From: CAWBJP01 sp963789165 | GTDB lineage: Bacteria > Actinomycetota > Acidimicrobiia > IMCC26256 > BP-133 | Direction of reading: 5' to 3' | DNA length: 64,000 nt | Assembly (NCBI GenBank): GCA_963789165.1 | Contig: CAWBJP010000012.1 | Coordinates: 62,001-126,000 of the forward strand | Shown: piece by piece, positions 26,716 to 34,247 of the stretch | Position numbering within the stretch: the first letter of the stretch is position 1 | Layout: the number at the start of each line of letters is the position of its first letter | The notes under the pieces: generated by a model | Seen by the model: only the letters and a program-made list of their open reading frames with translations | Database searches by the model: none | Told to the model about the DNA's origin: nothing | Program-made: the position numbers and the translations under genes

Positions 26716-27462
26716 TCAGATGGTCGGATCCCAAGAGGCAACACCGGCACCGCCGGCGGGTATTCCTTCCCCTTCCGGCCGGCCGGCGACGAAGAGCGCG
26801 ACCAGCGCGAACCCCCCGAGGAGCACCCCGACCGTCACTCCCCGGGCCACGGGGCTCACCCCGCCGTAGAGGACCGGGATGGTGAGCAGGTTCACAGCCA
26901 GATGGGCCAGCGCCGCCGCGGGCAGGACGTCGGGCCGCTGGACCAGCAGGCCCAGGAAGACGGCGAAGGCGAAGAAGGGCAGCACCCCGAGGACGGAGTC
27001 CGCCTGCCGGAGGTGGTTGGGCAGCACGGCGAAGAGCGCGGCGGGGGCCAGGACGGCTCCCGCCCGTGACCATCCCGGACTCGTCCCCGCCCGATCCAGC
27101 ACCCGCCACACGACGAGGGGGAAGACGGCCCGGAACACCACCTCCTCGTGGAGGGCGGCGAGGGCGAAGCCGGAGAGACCGCCGACACCGCCGAAAAGAT
27201 CGGGGAAGTACCAGGCGGGGAGGGCGGCGATGGCCCCGGCCCACACGAAGAACCACAGCCAGCGGCTCGAGTAGAGCCGGCGGCCGAACAACGCGAGCAG
27301 CAGGAATCCGGGCGCGACCGAGGCGGGAATGTGGACGATCCCCAACGTTCCTAGCGGCCTCCACCACCCGACGATGGTCGCCAGCTCGATGGTGGCGGCC
27401 GCGTAGACGAGCGCCCAGCCCACCGGTGAGAGTCCCCAGCCCTCTCTTTCCCCCATTGACAT
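26716..27462 (-). CDS. CPBP family intramembrane metalloprotease
   Basis: An integral membrane protein of about 248 residues with seven to eight hydrophobic segments. The Abi/CAAX-protease motif is present: HEEVVFRAVFP (EExxxR) followed by the second motif FAVLPNHLRQAD and a late His region (AALAHLAVNL). ATG at 27462 or 27456 is the likely start. Members cleave prenylated or other peptides, or act as immunity proteins; the role here is unknown. It is transcribed away from the crotonase gene. Confidence 0.8.
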   Translation of the reverse strand: MSMGEREGWGLSPVGWALVYAAATIELATIVGWWRPLGTLGIVHIPASVAPGFLLLALFGRRLYSSRWLWFFVWAGAIAALPAWYFPDLFGGVGGLSGFALAALHEEVVFRAVFPLVVWRVLDRAGTSPGWSRAGAVLAPAALFAVLPNHLRQADSVLGVLPFFAFAVFLGLLVQRPDVLPAAALAHLAVNLLTIPVLYGGVSPVARGVTVGVLLGGFALVALFVAGRPEGEGIPAGGAGVASWDPTI

Positions 27463-27560
27463 CGAGAGTACCGCCCGGGGTCCTTCCGGGACAGGGGCCC
27501 TTGACCGCCCAGGTTCCGGCGTCAACGATTCCGGGCGCCCGCGACCATCGGGAGGCGACC

Positions 27561-28367
27561 GTGAAGGACTACGAGAAGATCCGGCTCGACGTCGTCGGCG
27601 GCGCCGCCACCATCACTTTCGACATCCCCGGGCGGGCCAACGCCCTGGGCCTGGTGGCGCTGCAGGAGACCCTCCACGCCCTGTCCGCCTGCGAGGTCCG
27701 CGACGACGTCGGTGCCGTGGTCCTGACCGGCGCCGGCAACGCCTTCTGCTCGGGCTTCGACCTGAAGGAGATCCCGACCGCGGAGGACGACGCGATCCGC
27801 GAGCACTTCCGCGAGCTCGCCCTGTGGTGGCACCAGGTGCTCCACAAGGTCACCCGGCTGCCCAAGCCGGTGCTGGCCGCGGTCAACGGCGTGGCGGCCG
27901 GCGGCGGCTTCGGCATCGCCCTGGCCGCCGACCTGGCTGTGTGCGAGAGCAGGGCCCGGTTCGTGTGCGCCTGGCACTCCATCGGCATCGCCAATGACAC
28001 CGCCACCAGCTACTCGCTGGCTCGGATCGTGGGGATGCGGCGGGCCATGGAGCTGATGCTGACCAACCGCACCCTGGATGCCGCCGAGGCGCGGGAGTGG
28101 GGCCTGGTCAACCGGGTCTACCCGGCCGCCGACTTCGCCCCGAACGTCGCCCGGATCGCCGCCGACCTCGCCGCCGCCCCCACCCATCTCCAGGCCATGG
28201 CCAAGGACCGCTTCCACATGGGCTGGCGGCAGTCAGTGGAGGAGTGCACGGAGTTCGAGATCCAGAACGTCCTCGCCTCCGTCACCCACCCGCATTTCCG
28301 GCCCCAACTCGAGCGGTTCTTGTCCAAGAGCGGCCGGAGCAACGCCGTACAGGTTGACCTGCCCTGA
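27561..28367 (+). CDS. Enoyl-CoA hydratase/isomerase family protein
   Basis: A 268-residue crotonase-fold enzyme. Oxyanion-hole regions are visible in GAGNAFCSGFDLKEI (residues 57-71) and NGVAAGGGFGIALAADLAV (109-127). The position of the second catalytic Glu is held by Asp146 in IGIANDTATSYSL, as in isomerase-type members such as PaaG rather than classical hydratases. GTG at 27561 follows a GGGAGG ribosome-binding site. It acts on acyl-CoA thioesters; the pathway is not indicated by neighbours. Confidence 0.85.
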   Translation: MKDYEKIRLDVVGGAATITFDIPGRANALGLVALQETLHALSACEVRDDVGAVVLTGAGNAFCSGFDLKEIPTAEDDAIREHFRELALWWHQVLHKVTRLPKPVLAAVNGVAAGGGFGIALAADLAVCESRARFVCAWHSIGIANDTATSYSLARIVGMRRAMELMLTNRTLDAAEAREWGLVNRVYPAADFAPNVARIAADLAAAPTHLQAMAKDRFHMGWRQSVEECTEFEIQNVLASVTHPHFRPQLERFLSKSGRSNAVQVDLP

Positions 28368-28379
28368 GAAGGCGCTTGC

Positions 28380-29600
28380 CTAGCTGACGGTGAGCGTTCC
28401 CTCCATGCCGGCGCCGCGATGCCCCGTCTCGTCACAGAAGTAGACGTACTTCCCCGGTTTCAGGTCGACCTTTCCGGTTGCGGTGCCTGCCTTCGGCGCC
28501 ACGATCTTGGCCAGCTCGGGCACACCTTCGATGAGGATGGTGTGGACGACCTTGCCCTCGTTCTTCAGGTTGATCTCGACCGGCCCGGCAGGAACCGTGA
28601 GGTCCTTGGGCGTGAAGGAGAACTCCTTGCCCGAGACGTCGATCTTCCCGCCCTTGGCGCCGCCGCCACCGCCGCCACCGCCGCCTCCGCCGCCCTCGGT
28701 CACCGTGAGTGTCCCTTCCATGCCGGCGCCCCGATGCCCCGTTTCGTCGCAGAAGAAGACGTACTTCCCCGGTTTCAGGTCGACCGTTCCGGTGGCGGCG
28801 CCCGCCTTCGGCGCCACGATCTTGGCCAGCTCGGGCACCCCTTCGATGAGGATGGTGTGGACGACCTTGCCCGTGTTCGTCAGGTTGAACTTGACCGGCC
28901 CGGCGGGAACCGTGACGTCCTTGGGATCGAAGGCGAACTCCTTGCCCGAGATGTTGGCCTCACCGCCCTTGGCGCCGCCGCCCCCGCCTTCGCCGCCCTC
29001 GGTCACGGTGAGAGTTGCCTCCATGCCGGCGCCGCGATGCCCCGTCTCGTCGCAGAAGAAGACGTATTTCCCGGGTTTCAGGTCGACCGTTCCGGTACCG
29101 GTGCCGGCTTTCGGGGCCGAGATCTTGGCCAGCTCGGGCACCCCTTCGATGAGGATGGTGTGGACGACCTTGCCCGTGTTCGTCAGGTTGAACGTGACCG
29201 GCCCGGCGGGAACAGAAGCCTCTTTGGGATCGAAGGCGAACTCCTTGCCGGACACGTTGACCGTACCGCCTGCGGCCACGGGCGCCTCCTCCTCGCCGTG
29301 GCCTCCACCCTCCCCCGCCTCGCCGAAGCTGTAGCCGCCGGCGAAGACGAGCACGAAGCCGGTGATGGCGAACAGCGACATCCCGGCCGTGCGGGACTCG
29401 CTACGGGTGGCGAACCAGGCGAAGGCGGCGAGGACGCCGGTGGCGGCCACGATGGCCAGCATCGTGGCCACGGTCGCACTCCTGCGCTCCTCGAGCAGGA
29501 GCAGGATCCGGGAGAAGTTGAAGACCACCACCACGATGAAGACGGTGGCCCCCACCGGGATCGCGAGCGGCAGCAGGATTCGGTTCCGGAACCCCTTCAT
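28380..29600 (-). CDS. Membrane protein with three tandem blue-copper (cupredoxin) domains
   Basis: A 406-residue protein. Three N-terminal hydrophobic helices (about 9-29, 43-64 and 73-92) and a short His/Glu linker are followed by three nearly identical cupredoxin domains separated by poly-Gly linkers. Each has a complete type 1 copper set: His147/Cys183/His188/Met193, His248/Cys284/His289/Met294 and His353/Cys389/His394/Met399. The C-x4-H-x4-M spacing equals that of rusticyanin and auracyanin. GGAG lies six bases before the ATG at 29600. It is the last gene of the cytochrome oxidase operon, 42 nt after ctaF, so it likely carries electrons at the outer membrane face to or near the oxidase. 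Confidence 0.88.
   Translation of the reverse strand: MKGFRNRILLPLAIPVGATVFIVVVVFNFSRILLLLEERRSATVATMLAIVAATGVLAAFAWFATRSESRTAGMSLFAITGFVLVFAGGYSFGEAGEGGGHGEEEAPVAAGGTVNVSGKEFAFDPKEASVPAGPVTFNLTNTGKVVHTILIEGVPELAKISAPKAGTGTGTVDLKPGKYVFFCDETGHRGAGMEATLTVTEGGEGGGGGAKGGEANISGKEFAFDPKDVTVPAGPVKFNLTNTGKVVHTILIEGVPELAKIVAPKAGAATGTVDLKPGKYVFFCDETGHRGAGMEGTLTVTEGGGGGGGGGGGGAKGGKIDVSGKEFSFTPKDLTVPAGPVEINLKNEGKVVHTILIEGVPELAKIVAPKAGTATGKVDLKPGKYVYFCDETGHRGAGMEGTLTVS
28405..29290. repeat. Three tandem about 300-bp repeats encoding cupredoxin domains
   Basis: The three domain-coding units are nearly identical at DNA level; equivalent points (the ATG of ATGCCGGCGCC) lie at 28405, 28720 and 29023, giving periods of 315 and 303 bp. 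The difference is due to the length of the Gly-rich linkers. Such similarity implies recent duplication or gene conversion and could confuse short-read assembly. Confidence 0.85.
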
Positions 29601-29642
29601 CGAGAACTCCAATTGATCAGGTCGGACTCGGGCACGGGCATC

Positions 29643-29990
29643 TCAGTTGAGCAGGACGTCCATGGTGACCAGGGCGATGGTGAAAATCGAGAAGGCCAGG
29701 ATGATGCCGGTCACGAAGAGCCGGCGGAGCAGAAGCCCGTCGAACTTGAGGTGCATGAAGTAGGCCGCCACCATCCCGAACTTGATGGCGGCGAGACCCA
29801 CCAGGATTGAGACCAGCAGGATGCCGCTCAGGCTCGTGTAGTACAGGCCGACCTCCACAGCGGTGACCGCGGCCAGGATGGCGGCCACCTCCACGTACCG
29901 GCGGGCGCCGGGATGGGCGTGGTCGCCCTCGTGGGTGGGAGCGACGACCTCGACCTCGACGTCCTCGCGCTGCAGGCTGGCCTCGTTCAC
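29643..29990 (-). CDS. ctaF: Cytochrome c oxidase subunit IV (small membrane subunit)
   Basis: A 115-residue protein with a charged N-terminus (HEGDHAHPGARRYVEV) and three hydrophobic helices (about 33-52, 57-78 with KFGMVAAYFMHLKFD, 88-108), the pattern of the prokaryotic COX4/CyoD family. GTG at 29990 lies 8 nt after the ctaE stop. It should help assemble or stabilise the oxidase core. The symbol follows actinobacterial usage and is less certain than the family. Confidence 0.8.
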   Translation of the reverse strand: MNEASLQREDVEVEVVAPTHEGDHAHPGARRYVEVAAILAAVTAVEVGLYYTSLSGILLVSILVGLAAIKFGMVAAYFMHLKFDGLLLRRLFVTGIILAFSIFTIALVTMDVLLN

Positions 29991-29998
29991 GTCGCTCC

Positions 29999-30622
29999 TT
30001 AGAGGGGCACCAGATAGACGATGGTGAAGATCACGATCCAGACGACATCGACGAAGTGCCAGTACAGACCGGCGATCTCGACGTCGAGGCTGCGGGACAC
30101 GGGAATCTCTCCCTGCTGGGACATGCCCACCAGGGACAGCAGCCAGAGGACGCCGACGGTGACGTGCATCCCGTGGAAGCCGGTGAGGACGAAGAAGCTG
30201 GTGGCCGCCACGGACGAGGAGAGGTTCAGCCCCTCGTGAGTGAAGACGGTGAACTCGTAGACCTGGCCTCCGACGAAGACGGCCCCCAGCATGGCGGTGG
30301 CCAGCAGCCACAGGCGCAGCCGCCGGTGGTCGCCCTGCTGGATGGCGGCCAGAGCCAGCACCATGGTGAGCGAGCTCATGAGCAGCACGAAGGAGCTCAC
30401 CGACGTGTAGGGGATGTCGAAGACGTCCCCCGGGCGCAGATCGGCAGGCCCGCGCGTCCGGTACAGCAGGTAGCTCGAGATGAGGGCCCCGAAGAAGAGG
30501 CACTCGGAGGCCAGGAAGGCCCACATCCCGAGCTTCTTCGAGTCGATCCCGGTGACGGCGTAGTCGTGCTCGCCGGGAGTGCCGGCGGCACTCCACGTCA
30601 GGACATTCGGCTGCATCGTCAT
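29999..30622 (-). CDS. ctaE: Cytochrome c oxidase subunit III
   Basis: A 207-residue polytopic protein with five helices, shorter than the mitochondrial seven-helix form as usual in actinobacteria. Hallmarks: the WAFLASECLFFGALISSYL helix with the conserved Glu, GFHGMHVTVGVLWL and the C-terminal YWHFVDVVWIVIF segment. The ATG at 30622 follows GGGGAGG. It lies 11 nt after ctaD and continues the oxidase operon. Confidence 0.95.
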   Translation of the reverse strand: MTMQPNVLTWSAAGTPGEHDYAVTGIDSKKLGMWAFLASECLFFGALISSYLLYRTRGPADLRPGDVFDIPYTSVSSFVLLMSSLTMVLALAAIQQGDHRRLRLWLLATAMLGAVFVGGQVYEFTVFTHEGLNLSSSVAATSFFVLTGFHGMHVTVGVLWLLSLVGMSQQGEIPVSRSLDVEIAGLYWHFVDVVWIVIFTIVYLVPL

Positions 30623-30633
30623 CGTCGCCTCCC

Positions 30634-32568
30634 CTACTCGCTGGCGGGTTCGCTCAGGGGCTCGCGGCCCCACCCGAAGACTCCGGCCATGATGACGAGC
30701 GCCCCCAACGCCCCAAACCACCAGCCGTAGATGGCCCCGAACCCGAGGAGGGGGAGGCCGGCGGCGGTGAGGGCGGGGTAGTACGACCGTGACGGCATGT
30801 GGATCCCGTGACCTCCGTGACCGTGACCACCGTGACCACCGTCGCCGTTGCCGCCGTGCGCCGCGGTGCGCTCGGTCGTCCCGGTATGGCTCTCACCCAC
30901 CGCCCCACCGGCGGGGATCCGCACCAGGCGGCCGCCGTCGTCCCGGGTGTACTTCCGGTGCCAGAAGGCGTCGGTGGAGTGCACCACCGGGATCTGGGCG
31001 AAGTTGTACTCGGGCGGCGGCGAATCGGTGGCCCACTCCAGCGTCCGGGCGTCCCAGGGGTCTTCGGGGGCCCGCTCGGGGGACTTGATCGTGCGGACCA
31101 CGTTGACGATGAAGACGAGCACAGAGGCGGCGATGACCACCGCCCCGAGGCTGGCCACCAGGTTCCAGAGGTCCCAGCCCATCCCCTCGGGGTAGGTGTA
31201 GGTCCGGCGGGGCTGGCCCTGGAGACCGAGGATGTGCATCGGTCCGAAGGTCAGGTTGAAGCCGGCGAACATCAGCCAGAAGTGGAGCTTGCCCAGGCCC
31301 TCGCGCAGCATCTTGCCCGTGACCTTGGGGAACCAGTAGTAGGCCCCGGCGAAGACGCCCAGGATGGAGCCGCCGAAGAGGACGTAGTGGAAGTGGGCCA
31401 CCACGTAGTAGGTGTCGGTCTGCTGGTAGTCGTGGGGCACGATGGTGTGGGTGGCGCCCGAGAGCCCGCCGATGGTGAACATTGCGATGAACCCCACCGC
31501 GAAGAGCATGGGGGTCCGCAGGCGGATGTTGCCGCCCCAGAGCGTGCCCAGCCAGTTGAAGATCATGATGCCGGTCGGCACCGAGATCAGGATGGTCGAC
31601 ACGGCGAAGGTGGCGTTGGCCACCGGCCCGAGCCCCACGGCGAACATGTGGTGGGCCCACACGCCCCAGCCCATGAAGCCGATGGCCACCCCGGAGAAGA
31701 CCGCCACGGCGTAGCTGAAGAGCGCCTTGCGGGCGAATACGGGCACGACCTCGGAGACGATGCCGAAGGCGGGCAGGATGAGGATGTAGACCTCGGGGTG
31801 CCCGAAGAGCCAGAACAGGTGCTGCCACAGCACGGGGTCGCCGCCTTCGTTGGCGTTGAAGAAGTTCGCCCCGAAGTTGCGGTCGAAGTAGAGCTCGAAG
31901 AACGCCACCGTGATGATCGGGATGGCGAAGAGCAGCAGGAAGCTCACCACCGTGTTCATCCAGACGAACACGGGCATACGCAGCAGCGTCATGCCCGGGG
32001 CCCGCAGGTTGAGCGTGGTGATGATGAAGTTGATGGCGCTGGTCAGCGAGCTCAGGCCCGTGATGACGAGCCCGATGAGCCAGAAGTCGATTCCGTTGCC
32101 GGGATTGAACTGGCCGATCGTCTGCGGGGCGTAGCCGAACCATCCGCCGTCCGGCGCGCCACCCAGGAGGAAGCTGGCGTAGAGGAACAGCCCTCCGGCC
32201 AGGAAGGCCCAGTAGCCGAAGGCGTTGAGTCGGGGGAAGGCGACGTCGCGGGCCCCGATCATCAGGGGCACGAGGTAGTTGCCGAAGGCGGCGGCCAGCG
32301 GCATGACCACGAGGAAGACCATGGTCGTCCCGTGCATGGTGAAGAGCTGGTTGTACTCGTTGGCGGCGAGCAGATCCCCGTTGGGGGTGGCCAGCTGGCT
32401 CCGGAGCAGGAGGGCCTCGACCCCGCCGATGAGGAAGAAGAGGAAGGCCGAGACCCCGTAGAGGATGCCGATCCGCTTGTGGTCGACGGTCGAGATCCAG
32501 CTCCAGAACCCGGTCTCCGTCTCGGGACGTTCGAAGAGCCGGGACGGGGCGCTCGTCGCTACCGCCAT
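30634..32568 (-). CDS. ctaD: Cytochrome c oxidase subunit I with fused C-terminal extension
   Basis: A 644-residue heme-copper oxidase catalytic subunit. Heme a ligand His79 (TMHGTTM), CuB ligands His257 with crosslink Tyr261 (HPEVYI), His306 and His307 (WAHHMF), and His392/His394 near the heme a3 site (AHFHYVLF) are all present; the Glu of HPEVY marks an A-type, proton-pumping oxidase. After the normal end (about residue 545) there is a His/Gly-rich linker (571-590) and a two-helix domain (about 597-635) like a small subunit IV. It reduces O2 to water at the membrane. Second gene of the operon, 31 nt after ctaC. Confidence 0.95.
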   Translation of the reverse strand: MAVATSAPSRLFERPETETGFWSWISTVDHKRIGILYGVSAFLFFLIGGVEALLLRSQLATPNGDLLAANEYNQLFTMHGTTMVFLVVMPLAAAFGNYLVPLMIGARDVAFPRLNAFGYWAFLAGGLFLYASFLLGGAPDGGWFGYAPQTIGQFNPGNGIDFWLIGLVITGLSSLTSAINFIITTLNLRAPGMTLLRMPVFVWMNTVVSFLLLFAIPIITVAFFELYFDRNFGANFFNANEGGDPVLWQHLFWLFGHPEVYILILPAFGIVSEVVPVFARKALFSYAVAVFSGVAIGFMGWGVWAHHMFAVGLGPVANATFAVSTILISVPTGIMIFNWLGTLWGGNIRLRTPMLFAVGFIAMFTIGGLSGATHTIVPHDYQQTDTYYVVAHFHYVLFGGSILGVFAGAYYWFPKVTGKMLREGLGKLHFWLMFAGFNLTFGPMHILGLQGQPRRTYTYPEGMGWDLWNLVASLGAVVIAASVLVFIVNVVRTIKSPERAPEDPWDARTLEWATDSPPPEYNFAQIPVVHSTDAFWHRKYTRDDGGRLVRIPAGGAVGESHTGTTERTAAHGGNGDGGHGGHGHGGHGIHMPSRSYYPALTAAGLPLLGFGAIYGWWFGALGALVIMAGVFGWGREPLSEPASE

Positions 32569-32599
32569 GATGACGTGCCTCCTCCTGTCTTCTGGGTGG

Positions 32600-33724
32600 T
32601 CACTTCAGCGTCTCCAGGTAGGCCACGACCTTCTCGACGTCGTCGTCGGACAGGTCCCGGTCGGGCATCCCCGTGCCTTCGTCCGGGCGCATCGGTTTCA
32701 TGGCCGGTGGGTCCGTGACCCACTTGATCAGGTTGGCCTTCGTGTTCTCGAAGATGGAGCCGGCGAACGTCTCCCGGGACTTGAGGTGGGTGAGGTTGGG
32801 GCCCGTCCGGGCCAGGGCGCCGTCGATCCCGACCACGGTGTGGCAGGCGACGCAACCGCCCTCGCCGTTGAAGATCGCGTAACCCTCCGCCGCCGCACCC
32901 GACGCCGGCTTGACCGCCGGACGCTTCTGCTCGGCCACCCACGCCTCGAAGTCAGCCGGCTCCTGGGCGATCACCCGCAGGCGCATGTTGGCGTGGGAGA
33001 GGTTGCAGTACTCGGCGCACTGCCCTTTGTACATGCCCGGCTTCTCGGCCTCGATGGTCATCTTGTTGTCACGGCCGGGGACCACGTCCTGCTTGCCCGC
33101 CAGCTTGGGGACCCAGAAGCTGTGGATCACTCCGGTGGCGAACTCTTCTCCCTCGGGCGCGGGCAATCCGGGTTCGATCGTCCGGAGGGTGAGGCGCACG
33201 GGCCGGCCCGTGGGGATGTGCAGTTCGTTGGCGGTGGAGATCTTCTGCCCGGGATAGACGTACTCCCACCACCACATGTGGCCGTAGACCTCGACCTGGA
33301 GGGCGTCCTTCGGCTCCTTGGCCAGGTCGAAGACCACCTTTGCCTCCGAGGCGAGCGGAAACAGGTCGATCGCCAGCAGGACCACCGTGGGCGCCACCAC
33401 CCAGCGGAGTTTAGGGTGCTTTCCCGGGATCTCCAGCGGATCGGCCCGTCCTCCCGGGTCGCGGTTGCGGATGATCGCGACGATCAGCAGACCCAGCACC
33501 AGTACGAGGACGGGGATCACCGAGAAGAAGACGATCCGGGTGAACATGTCGTGGGCCTCTTGGGCGATCGGCCCTTCCGGCTGCATGTAGTCCTGGGGCG
33601 CGTCCTTGGCGCACCCGGCGAGCAACCCCAGCAGCACGGCACTGACTACCGGGCCGCGGCGCCGCCCCCACCGTCTACCCACCGCGGTACCCGTCACCTG
33701 GCCATGACCGGGCCCTGGTCGCAT
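32600..33724 (-). CDS. ctaC: Cytochrome c oxidase subunit II with fused cytochrome c domain
   Basis: A 374-residue lipoprotein subunit. The lipobox LLAGC ends at Cys38; two transmembrane helices follow (about 62-86 and 107-125), then the CuA cupredoxin domain with His201, Cys236, Glu238, Cys240, His244 and Met247 (QCAEYCNLSHANM). The C-terminus is a cytochrome c domain with heme motif CVACH (291-295) and candidate distal Met in KPMRPDEGTGMP, making a caa3-type subunit. I chose ATG at 33724 (GAGGGGGG just upstream) rather than the longer frame. A degenerate TCCG-type dyad lies 59 nt upstream. Confidence 0.93.
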   Translation of the reverse strand: MRPGPGHGQVTGTAVGRRWGRRRGPVVSAVLLGLLAGCAKDAPQDYMQPEGPIAQEAHDMFTRIVFFSVIPVLVLVLGLLIVAIIRNRDPGGRADPLEIPGKHPKLRWVVAPTVVLLAIDLFPLASEAKVVFDLAKEPKDALQVEVYGHMWWWEYVYPGQKISTANELHIPTGRPVRLTLRTIEPGLPAPEGEEFATGVIHSFWVPKLAGKQDVVPGRDNKMTIEAEKPGMYKGQCAEYCNLSHANMRLRVIAQEPADFEAWVAEQKRPAVKPASGAAAEGYAIFNGEGGCVACHTVVGIDGALARTGPNLTHLKSRETFAGSIFENTKANLIKWVTDPPAMKPMRPDEGTGMPDRDLSDDDVEKVVAYLETLK

Positions 33725-33781
33725 CAATCCCCCCTCATTCACGACCGCGCTCCGTGGGTTGTGGACCGCGGTTGACCACTG

Positions 33782-33796
33782 ACCGCAAGCTACGGA
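33782..33796 (-). promoter_or_regulatory. Degenerate TCCG-type dyad before ctaC (copy 4)
   Basis: ACCGCAAGCTACGGA, followed by TCGATTA. It matches copy 3 except for the first base and one missing base in the spacer. It lies 57-59 nt upstream of the ctaC start codon, the same place and orientation as the other copies. Confidence 0.4.
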
Positions 33797-33956
33797 TCGA
33801 TTAAATAGCTCAGCTGGTCGAGCCGCTGTCAGGTATCGATAGCCCAACTCCTCAATGATTGCAACGGTGTTGTCTCCACCGCAGATCTCCCCTTGGACTG
33901 TCAGCATCTTGTTTTCTAGGACAAATCACCATAATATTCAAGCCTCCGATGGTTCC

Positions 33957-33989
33957 GATCAACCCGGTTGATCAGATCCGTTGGATCAA
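33957..33989. promoter_or_regulatory. Palindrome cluster in the ctaC/propeller divergent region
   Basis: GATCAACC-c-GGTTGATC is a perfect 17-bp palindrome (33957-33973). It overlaps TTGATC-N10-GATCAA (33968-33989) and GATCC-gtt-GGATC (33975-33987). This density of interlocking dyads is typical of a regulator binding site that may take two dimers. Confidence 0.5.
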
Positions 33990-34247
33990 ACAACCCGGAG
34001 ATCTGGGGGCTGCGAGGAGGGGCGCATGCCGCAGCAGGGGTCCGAGGCGAGGTGCCTGCTCGGAGAGCTCTACTGCTCGCGCTGGCGAGGACCGCATGGC
34101 CGACCACGGCCTCCGCCGTGGGAGGAGACCGATTCCACGAAGCAACGCACCCGTTCGCTCACGTCCGGTGAGCGAGCCGCACACCACACACCGGAGCAAT
34201 AACTGCAGCAGGAGTCGATGGCACGACTCCAGGGGAGGGAGTCCCGC

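Larger units (their letters stand above)
33725..34247. other. Divergent regulatory region between ctaC and the cupredoxin-propeller gene
   Basis: A 523-bp gene-free region, much more AT-rich in its middle (about 33780-33960) than its surroundings. It holds a degenerate dyad at 33782, a cluster of palindromes around 33957-33989, and, nearer the plus-strand gene, two leader hairpins: CCACGGC-ctcc-GCCGTGG (about 34105) and CGCTCAC-gtccg-GTGAGCG (about 34154). A short TAGCTCAGCTGGTCGAGC segment resembles a tRNA D-arm but no tRNA follows. It must contain both divergent promoters. Confidence 0.6.

Noticed and set aside
30799..32718. Long plus-strand frame opposite ctaD
   Set aside because: Antisense shadow of the highly conserved oxidase subunit I.
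33806..33823. TAGCTCAGCTGGTCGAGC resembles a tRNA D-arm
   Set aside because: No proper anticodon loop, no GTTCRANNC T-arm and no matching acceptor stem follow; at most a chance match or fragment.
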